A stretch of DNA of 64,000 nucleotides from JAZKHT01 sp040385245 (GTDB taxonomy: Bacteria > Pseudomonadota > Alphaproteobacteria > Rhodobacterales > Rhodobacteraceae). Under the pieces are notes generated by a model, which saw nothing but the letters and a program-made list of their open reading frames with translations, did no database searches and was not told the DNA's origin. The stretch is taken from the NCBI GenBank assembly GCA_040385245.1, contig JAZKHT010000012.1, positions 68,570 through 132,569 of the forward strand, in the 5' to 3' direction. Position 1 is the first letter of the stretch. Every line of letters begins with the position of its first letter. Positions 24,993 to 34,059 of this stretch are shown here, piece after piece. Position numbers and translations under genes: made by a program.

Positions 24993-25544
24993 TCAGTTCG
25001 TTTCAGCGTCCCCGTCAACCATATGGCCTTCGGTCCCGTGCATCATGGTATCATGGTCCATGGCCGGGTCCATCTCGTGCATGTTGCCATCAGGCTGGAC
25101 GGCGGGCATGCGGTCATTGTCAACCGGCACCTCCACCGTGACATCGCCGGTGCGTTCAAAGGTCAGGATCAGCGTGAAGGTGTCGCCGTCCTGCAGGCTG
25201 CGCGTCAGGCCCATCAGCATGACGTGATCGCCACCGCGCACCAGACTTTGCTGTTCCATCCCGACGATCGGAATGCCGCCTTCGATTTCACGCATCTGCA
25301 TCACGCCGTTGCCGTCGTCGATATGGGTGTGCAGTTCCGCCTTTTGCGCCAGATCGGTGCGGGCGGCGATCAGGCGGTCATCCTCCATCGCGTGGTTCTC
25401 CATCTTGAAGAACACAGCGCCGGATTTCGCCGAAAGGCGGGCGTAGGGATCGACGATGCGCACGCCGTCATGGGCAGCAGCGGCGATGGGCAGGGCAAGC
25501 GCAACGGTTGCCGCAACGGCGGCCAGAAGGGATTTCAGGGTCAT
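24993..25544 (-). CDS. Periplasmic copper chaperone PCu(A)C with Met/His-rich tail
   Basis: PCuAC-family protein that handles Cu(I) for cytochrome oxidase CuA assembly. Signal peptide is MTLKSLLAAVAATVALALPIAAAA; the copper-site residues H72/H74, M84, H107 and M109 (GGDHVML) fit the family pattern. Residues about 146-183 add an extension rich in Met, His and Asp (NMHEMDPAMDHDTMMHG), reminiscent of the metal-binding tails seen in some PCuAC proteins. It lies 41 bases behind a DUF2946-like gene on the same strand. Confidence 0.88.
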   Translation of the reverse strand: MTLKSLLAAVAATVALALPIAAAAHDGVRIVDPYARLSAKSGAVFFKMENHAMEDDRLIAARTDLAQKAELHTHIDDGNGVMQMREIEGGIPIVGMEQQSLVRGGDHVMLMGLTRSLQDGDTFTLILTFERTGDVTVEVPVDNDRMPAVQPDGNMHEMDPAMDHDTMMHGTEGHMVDGDAETN

Positions 25545-25585
25545 GTGTCATATCCATGTCTGTGTGTATGGGGAGGGCGTTCACA

Positions 25586-25936
25586 TCAGACAGGCAGAGG
25601 CGGACCCCGGGCAGCGGCGGGTGGGGCCAGACGGTCGGTATGCGCAGGGGGTGCAAGCGGCACCAACGCTTCGGCGCGCGTGGCGGGGCGAAAGGCAGGT
25701 GCGGGATGGGACGGCACCAGAAACGCGGTGACACCGGCCAGACAATCGGGGCACGGATGCACCGGGCCGGTCGGATTGCCGTTCGCGTCCAGCGTCACGG
25801 TGACGACGCCATAGCCCGAACAGATCACCATTTCGGTGGCACCCATGGCTTGGGTGCGCGCCACAGCGACGGTGACCGAGGTCAGCGACAGCAGGGCGGC
25901 CAGCAGCAGGCCGAACAGGGGGTGAAGGCGTCTCAT
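25586..25936 (-). CDS. DUF2946-like exported protein
   Basis: A 116-residue protein with an N-terminal hydrophobic helix (MRRLHPLFGLLLAALLSL) and the pattern MVICSGYGVVTVTLDANG ... HPCPDCLAG, three cysteines as in DUF2946 proteins commonly found beside copper genes. The C-terminal third is Pro/Ala-rich. Being directly upstream of the PCuAC gene it likely shares its transcript; a metal role is inferred from this context only. Confidence 0.7.
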   Translation of the reverse strand: MRRLHPLFGLLLAALLSLTSVTVAVARTQAMGATEMVICSGYGVVTVTLDANGNPTGPVHPCPDCLAGVTAFLVPSHPAPAFRPATRAEALVPLAPPAHTDRLAPPAAARGPPLPV

Positions 25937-26015
25937 GCGGGGTATCTATGCCAAAGGCGGCAGCGCGCCAAGCGGCCAGATGCGCGCAGGTTGCGTTTGC
26001 GCAACGGAAAACGCG

Positions 26016-26050
26016 AAAGGCCCCGCACCGGTTGCGGTGCAGGGCCTTTT
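26016..26050 (-). terminator. Rho-independent terminator of rpmB
   Basis: AAAGGCCC and GGGCCTTTT arms surround a second inner stem GCACCG/CGGTGC; on the minus strand the stem ends in TTT. Located 19 bases past the L28 stop codon. Confidence 0.75.
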
Positions 26051-26068
26051 GTCAGACCGTCAAAGCAA

Positions 26069-26356
26069 TCAGGCGGCTGCCTGTGCCTTTGCAATCTCTT
26101 TCTTGATCTTCTGGGCGTCCGTGGACAGTTCCACGTCCTTTGCCTTGGCAAGGAACGCGTCCAGACCACCCCGGTGATCGACCGAGCGCAGTGCCGCTGC
26201 CGAAATGCGAAGCTTGAACGACTGACCCAGAATGTCAGAGATCAGCGTAACCTCGTTCAGGTTCGGCAGGAAGCGGCGCTTCGACTTGTTGTTGGCATGG
26301 CTGACAGTGTTGCCAGACATCGGGCCCTTGCCCGTCAGTTCGCAGACGCGCGACAT
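26069..26356 (-). CDS. rpmB: 50S ribosomal protein L28
   Basis: Large-subunit ribosomal protein, 95 residues. The N-terminus MSRVCELTGKGPMSGNTVSH and KRRFLPNLNEV are family signatures; residues 50-95 form the alphaproteobacterial C-terminal extension. Monocistronic, with its own terminator. Confidence 0.97.
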   Translation of the reverse strand: MSRVCELTGKGPMSGNTVSHANNKSKRRFLPNLNEVTLISDILGQSFKLRISAAALRSVDHRGGLDAFLAKAKDVELSTDAQKIKKEIAKAQAAA

Positions 26357-26572
26357 CGTCGTGATCCTTTGCAGTCAACGCCATGAGGCGTAAGGTAAAG
26401 CCATAGACCACCGCCAAAGCGCGGCACGGCCCAAATTCGATTGCTGGCGTGTAAGGGGAAAGCCGGGCGTCGTCAAGCGATTCACGGGCGGGGTTTTCTT
26501 CGGCATGGATACGCAAGCATCACAAGACGACTTTGGCTCAGGCGGGCCTAAGGCCCCATCCGCCCGCAAAAG

Positions 26573-27553
26573 TCAGGCACCCGCCCGTCCCAGCGTGGAC
26601 AGCATGTCTGCCGCCGCCGCCTCGGGCGTCAGGTCGCCTGCGGCCACCTTGGCACCCAGATCATCCATGCGGGTCTTGGCATCGCCTTTTGTCAGGGCGG
26701 ACAGCAGACCCTGCTTCACCTCTTCGGCGAACCAGTGGCGGGCCTGCGCGGCGCGGCGGCTGTGCCAGTGGTTATGCTCGCGCCGCCAATCGGCAAGCGT
26801 CTGCATTTCATCCCAAGCCCGCGCCAACCCGTCCTGTGACAGGGCCGAGACGCACATCGCCTTGGGAAAGCCGTCGGGATCTTGCGGGCGGCGGCGCAAC
26901 AGACGCAAGGCCCCCGCGTAATCGGCCATGGTGCGCAAGGCTGCGGGTTTCAGATCGCCATCGGCCTTGTTCACCAGAATAAGATCGGCCATTTCCATGA
27001 TGCCGCGCTTGACCCCCTGCAACTCGTCCCCGCCAGCCGGGGCCAGCAGCAGGATGAACAGATCGCACAACTCGGCCACCACCGTTTCGGACTGGCCGAC
27101 GCCCACGGTTTCAATCAGCACCACGTCGAACCCCGCCGCTTCGCACAGCGCCACCGCCTCGCGCGTGCGGCGGGCGACGCCGCCCATCTGCGCCTGACTG
27201 GGCGACGGGCGGATAAAGGCGCGCGGGTCGCGGCTCAAGCGTTCCATCCTTGTCTTGTCGCCAAGGATCGACCCACCCGACCGGGCCGACGACGGATCGA
27301 CCGCCAGAACCGCGACGCGCAGGCCTTGCCCCGTCAGCATCAGGCCAAAGGTTTCAATAAAGGTGGATTTGCCCACGCCCGGCGTGCCCGACAGCCCGAT
27401 CCGCAGCGCCTGCCGCCCCGTGCCAACCGCCCCCAGCAGCGTCAGCGCCTGCGCGCGGTGATCGGCGCGCGCGCTTTCGACCAGCGTGATGGCCCGCGCC
27501 AGCGCCCGACGATCCCCGGCGATCACGCCCGCCGCCAGTTCTGAAACATCCAT
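26573..27553 (-). CDS. meaB: Methylmalonyl-CoA mutase-associated GTPase MeaB
   Basis: P-loop GTPase (ArgK/MeaB family) that protects and reloads adenosylcobalamin-dependent methylmalonyl-CoA mutase. 326 residues; Walker A GTPGVGKS at 56-63, the family motifs VDPSSARSGGSILGDKTRM and ETVGVGQSE, and the base-specificity motif NKADGD are all present. The ATG at 27553 has GGAGG 5 bases upstream. No mutase gene is adjacent, but its need for B12 fits the uptake operon at 3.4-9.7 kb. Confidence 0.93.
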   Translation of the reverse strand: MDVSELAAGVIAGDRRALARAITLVESARADHRAQALTLLGAVGTGRQALRIGLSGTPGVGKSTFIETFGLMLTGQGLRVAVLAVDPSSARSGGSILGDKTRMERLSRDPRAFIRPSPSQAQMGGVARRTREAVALCEAAGFDVVLIETVGVGQSETVVAELCDLFILLLAPAGGDELQGVKRGIMEMADLILVNKADGDLKPAALRTMADYAGALRLLRRRPQDPDGFPKAMCVSALSQDGLARAWDEMQTLADWRREHNHWHSRRAAQARHWFAEEVKQGLLSALTKGDAKTRMDDLGAKVAAGDLTPEAAAADMLSTLGRAGA

Positions 27554-27728
27554 GCGTGCCTCCGGCAAGGTTCCGCCCAAGGTGGGGTCATCGCTGCGCG
27601 AGGTCGCGCAAATGTCACCGCCCGTGGTCGCGTCAGGGGTTTTTTGCCCGACCCGTGCGGGATATTCCAGTGCTGTCGCGGATTTCCCCGACCAGACTTC
27701 CCCGAAACGACCACGCGAGGGCCCGCCC

Positions 27729-28460
27729 ATGACCATCCTGACCAATCTGCGCCTGACACTGGCGGCGCTGTGCGTGGCATTGCCATTGTCGGCAGCGGCC
27801 CAGCCCGTCAAGGACGAGGCCGTGTTCGATCTGGTGATGAAAGGCCTGACCGCAGGCAGTCTGCGCTTTTCTGCCACACAGGACGGCGCTGCCTATTCCG
27901 CGGCGGGGCGGCTTGAAACAGGCGGGCTGGTGGCCCTGTTGCGCAAGGTAAAATACGACGCCAGCGTTTCAGGCAGTGTGAACGGCGGCACCTATACCCC
28001 GTCCAGCTATTCCGAAAACGCCGACACCGGCAAGCGGCAGTCGGAATCGGTGATGGCCTATCGGGCGGGCGTGCCGCAGGTGAAAACCTACAACCCGCCG
28101 CGCAAGCCCAAGGATTTCGACATCGACCCCGCCAGTCAGGGGGGAACGGTCGACCCGCTGACAGCGCTTTATGCAACGCTTCGCGACGTGGCTCCGGGGC
28201 AGGAATGCAAGGTCAACGTCAAGATGTTCGATGGCCGCCGCGCCAGCCAGTTGAGCCTTGGCGAACCGAAAGCACGCGATGGCACCGTCAAATGCAGCGG
28301 CGAATACCGCCGCGTCGCCGGGTTTTCGGCCGAAGACATGAAGGAAAAGACACGCTTTCCCTTTACGCTGACCTATGCCCCGACAGCAGATGGCCGCATG
28401 CGCGTGGTCGAGGTTGCGATGGACACCCTGTACGGCAAGGCCCGCCTGACACGCCGCTAG
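27729..28460 (+). CDS. Exported DUF3108-family protein
   Basis: A 243-residue secreted protein: signal MTILTNLRLTLAALCVALPLSAAAQ, then the DUF3108 domain with KGLTAGSLRFSATQDG and two cysteines (GQECKVNVKM and TVKCSGEYRR) likely paired. Predicted to lie in the periplasm or on the outer membrane; function unknown. The AT-rich palindrome at 28464-28484 follows the stop codon directly. Confidence 0.82.
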   Translation: MTILTNLRLTLAALCVALPLSAAAQPVKDEAVFDLVMKGLTAGSLRFSATQDGAAYSAAGRLETGGLVALLRKVKYDASVSGSVNGGTYTPSSYSENADTGKRQSESVMAYRAGVPQVKTYNPPRKPKDFDIDPASQGGTVDPLTALYATLRDVAPGQECKVNVKMFDGRRASQLSLGEPKARDGTVKCSGEYRRVAGFSAEDMKEKTRFPFTLTYAPTADGRMRVVEVAMDTLYGKARLTRR

Positions 28461-28463
28461 GAA

Positions 28464-28484
28464 CGATTTTTCTGCGAAAAATCG
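28464..28484. repeat. AT-rich palindrome CGATTTTTC-N3-GAAAAATCG, copy 2
   Basis: Identical 9-bp arms to the palindrome before btuC, loop TGC instead of GGC. Lies 3 bases after the DUF3108 stop codon and can serve as its 3' hairpin. Confidence 0.7.
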
Positions 28485-28526
28485 TGGGACTATGGGCCGA
28501 CGGTGCGGAGGCGGCATCGTTGCTTT

Positions 28527-28548
28527 GAGTATTTCTGCGAAGAAAAGC
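28527..28548 (+). repeat. GAGTATTTCTGCGAAGAAAAG tail repeat, copy 4
   Basis: Matches the tail of the dispersed repeat family, without its C-rich hairpin; the reverse-strand copy at 31121-31144 (GAGTATTTGTGCGAAGAAAA) is nearly identical. The two flank hrpB in opposite orientation. Confidence 0.55.
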
Positions 28549-28631
28549 CACAAGGCGGACCTGCGCCTGCGATCTTTCGGGACCGCTGCGGGACATCTGG
28601 CACGCGGGCACGGTCACGGCGATAAGGGGGC

Positions 28632-31097
28632 GTGAGCGACTCAGCATCCCCCTTGCCGATTGATGATGCGCTGCCCGCGCTGCGGGCGGCCCTGCGTACC
28701 CGTGGCATTGCCGTCTTGCAGGCCCCGCCGGGGGCGGGCAAGACCACGCGCGTGCCGCTTGATCTGCTGCAGGCAGGGCTGGTGCAGGGCCGCATCCTGA
28801 TGCTGGAGCCGCGCCGTCTGGCCGCCCGCGCCAGCGCCGAACGGATGGCGGACGCGCTGGGCCAGGCGGTCGGGCAAACGGTCGGCTATCGCATCCGGGG
28901 CGAGGCGAAGGTGTCGAAATCCACCCGGATCGAGGTGGTGACCGAAGGCATCCTGACCCGCATGATACAAACTGACCCGTCGCTGGACGGCGTGGGGCTG
29001 GTGATCTTTGACGAATTCCACGAACGCAGCCTGAACGCTGATCTGGGGCTGGCCTTGTGCCTTGAGGTGCGGGGGGCGCTGCGCGAAGATCTGATGCTGC
29101 TGGTGATGTCGGCCACGTTGGAGGCGGCCCCTGTTGCGGCCCTGATGGGCGATGCGCCGGTCGTCACATCGGCAGGCCGGGCCTTTCCTGTTGAGACGCG
29201 CTGGCTGGGCCGCCCGGTCGACGCGTCGATGCGGTTCGAGGCGGCGGTGACCGGTCTGGTGGTGCAGGCGGTGGAGGACAGCGCCACCTTGGGCGGTGGG
29301 GTGCTGGTGTTTTTGCCCGGCGAGGGGGAAATCCGCCGTGTCGAGGCGGCGCTGACCGGTCGGTTGCCCGGCGATTGCGTGATCCGACCCCTGTTCGGCG
29401 CGATGGATTTTGCCGCCCAGCGTGCGGCCCTTGCGCCGGTGGCGGGCCGCAGGATCGTGCTGGCGACCTCTATCGCAGAAACCTCGTTGACGCTGCCTGA
29501 TATCCGCGTGGTGGTCGATGCAGGTCGCGCCCGCCGCGCCCGGTTCGATGCGGCGTCCGGCATGTCGCGCCTTGTGACCGAACGGGTGACGCGGGCCGAG
29601 GCGGAACAGCGCCGGGGCCGCGCGGGCCGGGTGGCGGCGGGCCTATGCTACCGGATGTGGACGCGCGGCGAGGAAGGCGGTCTTGCCCCTTTCCCCCCTG
29701 CCGAAATCGAGGCCGCCGACCTGACCGGCCTTGCACTGGAAATGGCACTGTGGGGCGGGTCCGGTCTGCCCTTCCTGACGCCCCCCCACCCCGGCGTGCT
29801 GGCCGAGGCGCGCAGCCTGCTGGCAGGTCTAGGCGCGCTGGATGATGCCGGGCGCATCACCGATCATGGCAAGGCGCTGGCCGCGCTGCCGCTGCATCCG
29901 CGTCTTGGGCATATGCTGGCTGTCGCGGGGCCGGACGCGGTCCCCCTTGCGGCCCTGCTGGCAGAGCGTGATCCCTTGCGCGGGGCACCGCCCGATCTGG
30001 CGTTGCGCCTGTCAGCGGTGCGCGACGTAAAGCGGTTCGAGGCGGACCATCCCTATCCGGTGCATCGTGCCACCGTTGAGCGTATCCGGGACGAGGCGCG
30101 CCGCCTGACCCGCGCGGCGGGCGCGGGGCAAGTGCCTGGGCTGACGCTGGCGCAGATGGCCGCCCTGGCCTATCCCGACCGCATCGGATTGCGGCGCAAG
30201 GGAGATACGCCGCGCTGGGTGCTGTCGGGCGGCAAAGGGGCGGCGATGGCCCCCGCGACGCCGTTGGCGGGGGCGCGGCTGATCGTGGCGACCGATCTGG
30301 ATGGCGATGCACGCGAGGCGATGGTGCGTCAGGCAGCCCCGATCACCGAGGCCGAGGTGCGCGCGATCTTTGCCGACCGCATCGCATGGGTCGATGTCTG
30401 CGACTGGTCCCGTCGTGAGGGGCGGGTGCAGGCGCGGCGGCAGGAACGCCTTGGCGCGCTGGTGCTGGACGACCGTATTTGGCCCGACCCGCCGCCACAG
30501 GCGCTGGCGCAGGCGGCGTTGGAGGGGGTCCGTCAGCTGGGCCTGCCGTGGACGGCGGCGGCGCGGCGTCTGCGCGCGCGCATCGAACTGGCGCGCGGCA
30601 GCGGGGCCGATTGGCCAGATTGTTCGGACGCCGGTTTGATGGCCGTGCTGGACGACTGGTTGCTGCCCCATGTGACACGCGTGCGGACTGCGGCCGATAT
30701 CCGCGCGCTTGACCTGACAGAGGCGTTGCGCGCGCGGCTGACCTGGGATCAGGCGCAAACGCTCGACCGGGTGGTGCCGTCCCATTTCGAAACGCCGCTT
30801 GGGCGTCGTGTGCCCATCGACTATGACGGTGACGCCCCGGGGATCGAGGTGCGGCTGCAAGAGATGTTCGGCGTCACCCGCCATCCGGTGGTGGGTGCCA
30901 ACCGCCTGCCCTTGCGCATCACCCTGCTGTCACCCGGTCAGCGCCCGGTGCAGGTCACGATGGACCTGCCGGGGTTTTGGGCCACCTCTTACGCCGATGT
31001 GCGAAAAGACATGCGCGGCACCTATCCGCGCCACCCCTGGCCCGACGATCCGACGCAGGCCGAACCCACACTGCGCGCCAAGCCGCGCGGCACCTGA
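28632..31097 (+). CDS. hrpB: ATP-dependent helicase HrpB
   Basis: DEAH-type RNA/DNA helicase of 821 residues, full length for HrpB. Motif I is GAGKTT at 34-39, motif II DEFH at 127-130, motif III SAT in VMSATLEA, and motif VI QRRGRAGR. Downstream are the HA2/OB regions and the HrpB-specific C-terminal domain with FWATSYADVRKDMRGTYPRH PW. It begins with GTG behind AAGGGGG. The cellular role of HrpB is poorly defined. Confidence 0.94.
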   Translation: MSDSASPLPIDDALPALRAALRTRGIAVLQAPPGAGKTTRVPLDLLQAGLVQGRILMLEPRRLAARASAERMADALGQAVGQTVGYRIRGEAKVSKSTRIEVVTEGILTRMIQTDPSLDGVGLVIFDEFHERSLNADLGLALCLEVRGALREDLMLLVMSATLEAAPVAALMGDAPVVTSAGRAFPVETRWLGRPVDASMRFEAAVTGLVVQAVEDSATLGGGVLVFLPGEGEIRRVEAALTGRLPGDCVIRPLFGAMDFAAQRAALAPVAGRRIVLATSIAETSLTLPDIRVVVDAGRARRARFDAASGMSRLVTERVTRAEAEQRRGRAGRVAAGLCYRMWTRGEEGGLAPFPPAEIEAADLTGLALEMALWGGSGLPFLTPPHPGVLAEARSLLAGLGALDDAGRITDHGKALAALPLHPRLGHMLAVAGPDAVPLAALLAERDPLRGAPPDLALRLSAVRDVKRFEADHPYPVHRATVERIRDEARRLTRAAGAGQVPGLTLAQMAALAYPDRIGLRRKGDTPRWVLSGGKGAAMAPATPLAGARLIVATDLDGDAREAMVRQAAPITEAEVRAIFADRIAWVDVCDWSRREGRVQARRQERLGALVLDDRIWPDPPPQALAQAALEGVRQLGLPWTAAARRLRARIELARGSGADWPDCSDAGLMAVLDDWLLPHVTRVRTAADIRALDLTEALRARLTWDQAQTLDRVVPSHFETPLGRRVPIDYDGDAPGIEVRLQEMFGVTRHPVVGANRLPLRITLLSPGQRPVQVTMDLPGFWATSYADVRKDMRGTYPRHPWPDDPTQAEPTLRAKPRGT

Positions 31098-31120
31098 CGA
31101 AAACCTTTGCCGACGGGTTC

Positions 31121-31144
31121 GGATTTTTCTTCGCACAAATACTC
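31121..31144 (-). repeat. GAGTATTTGTGCGAAGAAAA tail repeat, copy 5
   Basis: Minus-strand copy of the repeat tail, 23 bases beyond the hrpB stop codon; see 28527-28548. Confidence 0.55.
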
Positions 31145-31282
31145 ATTTCGACGTCAGTTCACCCATGGTCCGCGGGATTGATGCCGCGCCGCTGTCACGC
31201 TTTGAAACAAAACGCCAAGCGGCGGGCCTTCCCCCGCGATAGCCAACCAGATAAGACACCGTAAACGTTTCAGGAGCGGATC

Positions 31283-32470
31283 ATGTCATCGGGTATGCGG
31301 GATGTTAGGCGCGGGCGTTGGGCGGTTGCGGCGATGTTTCTGGCCAATGGATTCGTCATGGGGGCTTGGGCACCGCAGATTCCGCTGCTGTTGCCGCGCC
31401 ATGACATCAGCGAATTCACGCTGGGTCTGCTGATCCTTGTCCTTGGCCTTGGGGCGGTGGGCGCGATGCTGTTTGCGGGCCGTCTGATCCACCATTTTGG
31501 CGCGCGGCGGGTGCTGCGGGTCTTTGCGCTGTCGATCGTGCCGGTGCTGCCAGCCGTGGTGCTGGCCCCCAACCTGCCGGTTCTGGCAGTGATGATGGCG
31601 ATCCTTGGCGCGCTGATCGGTTGCATGGACGTGTCGATGAATGCGAATGCAGTCGAGGTCGAACGCCGTTTGGGCCGCGCGATCATGTCGTCCAGCCACG
31701 GGTTCTGGAGTTTGGGCGGCTTTTTCGGCGGGGCACTTGGCGGGCTGATCATTGCCCGCTGGTCAGCAGAGGCGCAGGCGCTGTGGTGTGCGAGCACAGC
31801 GGGATTGGTCGTCCTTGCAGCGATGCCCTTCCTGCTGGGTGAAGAGGCGGCCCCCACCCCGGTGGTCGGTGCGCCAAAGGTGCGGCAGGCCCTGCTGCCA
31901 CGCGACTCTGCGATCTGGGTCCTGGGGGTTTTGGCGCTGTTTTCCATGGTGCCGGAAGGGGCGGTGCTGGATTGGGCGGCGCTGTATCTGGGGCAGGAAC
32001 TGGGGGCGGACGTGGCGCGATCAGGGCTCGCTTTCGCGTTCTTCTCGGGCGCCATGGCGATCATGCGCTTTGCCGGGGATGGGGTGCGCAACCGCTTTGG
32101 TGCGGTGCAGACGCTGCGCTGGTCGGGCGTGCTGGGGGCGGTCGGGCTGATGGGGGGGGCCGTTGCCCCGAACGAGGTTGTGGCGATTGCAAGCTTTGCC
32201 GTGGCGGGGCTGGGCGTCGCGAACATGGTGCCGATCATGTTTTCCGCCGCAGGAAATCATCCGGGGCTCAGTGCCGGTGCGGGCATCGCGGCTGTGACGA
32301 TGATGGGCTATTCCGGCATTCTGGTGGCCCCGTCCACCATCGGCTTTGTCGCCGAGCATGTCGGCTTTCGGCTGACCTACGGCGTGCTGGCGTTGCTGCT
32401 GCTGGTGGTCGCGGCCCTTGCCACCCGCACGGCAGCGGCGGATGGCCGCAGCCTTGCGGCGGCGGCCTGA
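31283..32470 (+). CDS. Major facilitator superfamily transporter
   Basis: MFS permease, 395 residues and twelve predicted helices. It has the N-terminal GFVMGAWAPQIPLL segment and FWSLGGFFGGALGGLI typical of the YbjJ-like subgroup. AGGAG lies before the ATG. Substrate unknown; it stands alone between hrpB and a convergent DUF1993 gene. Confidence 0.87.
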   Translation: MSSGMRDVRRGRWAVAAMFLANGFVMGAWAPQIPLLLPRHDISEFTLGLLILVLGLGAVGAMLFAGRLIHHFGARRVLRVFALSIVPVLPAVVLAPNLPVLAVMMAILGALIGCMDVSMNANAVEVERRLGRAIMSSSHGFWSLGGFFGGALGGLIIARWSAEAQALWCASTAGLVVLAAMPFLLGEEAAPTPVVGAPKVRQALLPRDSAIWVLGVLALFSMVPEGAVLDWAALYLGQELGADVARSGLAFAFFSGAMAIMRFAGDGVRNRFGAVQTLRWSGVLGAVGLMGGAVAPNEVVAIASFAVAGLGVANMVPIMFSAAGNHPGLSAGAGIAAVTMMGYSGILVAPSTIGFVAEHVGFRLTYGVLALLLLVVAALATRTAAADGRSLAAAA

Positions 32471-32497
32471 GGGGCGCTCGGGCAGCGCCCGTGGGCG

Positions 32498-32992
32498 TCA
32501 GGCGCCCATGTAGTCGGACTTGCCCAGTTCCACGCCGTTGTGGCGCAGGATGTCATAGGCCGTCGTCGCGTGGAAATGGAAATTCGGCAGCGCATATTGC
32601 GTCAGATACACCGCCCCCGTCAGGGTCATGTCCTGACCGCGCACCTTGATCGTGACGGGGCGGGTTTCGGCATCCTGCATGTGATCAGGCGTGACGGTGG
32701 CCATGAAGGCCCGCGCCCGCGCGATGCGGTCGGCCAGTTCGGCAAAGGTCTGTTCGACATCCGGAAAGGACGGCACATCGATCCCGGCCAGTCGCGCAGC
32801 CGAGCGCACGCCGAAATCGCAGGCCAGATGCACCTGCCGCGTCAGCGGGAACATGTCCGGGAACAGCCGCGCCGTGGTCAGGGCCGCGGGGTCGATCTTG
32901 CGCGCGGTGCAATGCGCATCCGCCTTTGACAGGATCGCGGACAGCGCGCCAAGCGTGCGGTCCATGGCGACGACAGAAGCCTGATGGATCAT
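32498..32992 (-). CDS. DUF1993-family protein
   Basis: A 164-residue helical protein of the DUF1993 family (DinB-like four-helix bundle appearance): MIHQASVVAMDRTLGALSAIL and LPNFHFHATTAYDILRHNG are characteristic. No catalytic function known. The ATG at 32992 is backed by AAGGA at 9 bases. It follows argF on the same strand across 113 bases containing two palindromes. Confidence 0.83.
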   Translation of the reverse strand: MIHQASVVAMDRTLGALSAILSKADAHCTARKIDPAALTTARLFPDMFPLTRQVHLACDFGVRSAARLAGIDVPSFPDVEQTFAELADRIARARAFMATVTPDHMQDAETRPVTIKVRGQDMTLTGAVYLTQYALPNFHFHATTAYDILRHNGVELGKSDYMGA

Positions 32993-33012
32993 CGTAAGTG
33001 GTCCTTGTACGG

Positions 33013-33031
33013 GAATTTTCGAAGAAAATTC
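33013..33031. repeat. AT-rich palindrome GAATTTTC-GAA-GAAAATTC
   Basis: Perfect 8-bp arms, same design (…TTTC-N3-GAAA…) as the palindromes at 6606 and 28464. Sits between argF and the DUF1993 gene. Confidence 0.6.
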
Positions 33032-33066
33032 GGGGGGGATTGTGGGGGCATGTTGGGGGCAGACCC

Positions 33067-33085
33067 GAAGTTTCAGCGAAACTTC
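33067..33085. repeat. AT-rich palindrome GAAGTTTC-AGC-GAAACTTC
   Basis: Perfect 8-bp arms with a 3-base loop, 35 bases from the previous palindrome and just beyond the argF stop codon, where it may act as a 3' hairpin for argF. Confidence 0.6.
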
Positions 33086-33105
33086 ACGCCTGCCCCACAA
33101 TGTGG

Positions 33106-34032
33106 TTATCTGCCAAGGCACCAGCGCATCACGGCCTTTTGGGCATGCAGTCGATTTTCTGCCTCGTCAAAGATCACGGAATGGGGGCCGTCCATCACCG
33201 CACTCGTCGCCTCGTCGTTGCGGTGGGCGGGCAGGCAGTGCATGAACAGGGCATCGGGTTTGGCACGGGCCATCAGCGCCTCGTTCACCTGATAGGGGCG
33301 CAATTGGTTGTGGCGGCGTTCCTTGGCGCTTTCGGGATCGTGCATTGACACCCAGGTGTCGGTGACCACCAGATCGGCCCCGGCCACGGCCAGATCGGGG
33401 TTGCGTTCGATCAGCACCGTGCTGCCCTTTTCCCGCGCAAGCTGAACGAAGGCCGCCTCAGGGTCCAGCGTTTCGGGGCCGGTGAAGGTGAAATCGAACC
33501 CGAACTGACCCGCCGCGTGCAGAAAGCTGGCACAGACGTTGTTCCCGTCACCACACCACACCACCTTGCGTCCGGCGATGGGGCCACGGTGTTCTTCATA
33601 GGTCATCACATCGGCCATGATCTGGCAGGGGTGGGTGCGGTTGGTCAGCCCATTGATCACCGGCACGGTCGCATGTTCGGCCATTTCCAGCAGCGTCGCC
33701 TCTTCGAAGGTGCGGATCATGATCAGATCGACATAGCGTGACAGCACGCGGGCGGTGTCGGCGATCGTCTCGCCGTGGCCAAGCTGCATTTCCTTGCCCG
33801 ACAGCACCATCGTCTCACCGCCCATCTGGCGCACCCCGACGTCAAAGCTGACACGGGTCCGGGTCGACGGCTTTTCGAAGATCAGCGCGACCATATGACC
33901 CTTCAGCGGCTGGTCATCGTCGGGTGCGCCCTTTGGTCGGCCGTTGCGGGCGGCCTTCATCGCGTGGGCACTGTCGATCATGGCGCGCAACTGGCCTGCG
34001 TCGGTGCGGTGGATATCAAGGAAGTGTTTCAT
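33106..34032 (-). CDS. argF: Ornithine carbamoyltransferase
   Basis: Makes citrulline from ornithine and carbamoyl phosphate in arginine synthesis. 308 residues; the carbamoyl-phosphate motif STRTR is at 56-60, HPCQ at 134-137, and the ornithine-binding HCLPAHR near the C-terminus. It is downstream of argD and a GNAT gene on the same strand; the hairpin-type repeat at 34060-34110 precedes it, so transcription from argD may be partly attenuated before it. Confidence 0.96.
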   Translation of the reverse strand: MKHFLDIHRTDAGQLRAMIDSAHAMKAARNGRPKGAPDDDQPLKGHMVALIFEKPSTRTRVSFDVGVRQMGGETMVLSGKEMQLGHGETIADTARVLSRYVDLIMIRTFEEATLLEMAEHATVPVINGLTNRTHPCQIMADVMTYEEHRGPIAGRKVVWCGDGNNVCASFLHAAGQFGFDFTFTGPETLDPEAAFVQLAREKGSTVLIERNPDLAVAGADLVVTDTWVSMHDPESAKERRHNQLRPYQVNEALMARAKPDALFMHCLPAHRNDEATSAVMDGPHSVIFDEAENRLHAQKAVMRWCLGR

Positions 34033-34059
34033 TTCTCAACGACTTTCGAGGTGGGGTCG

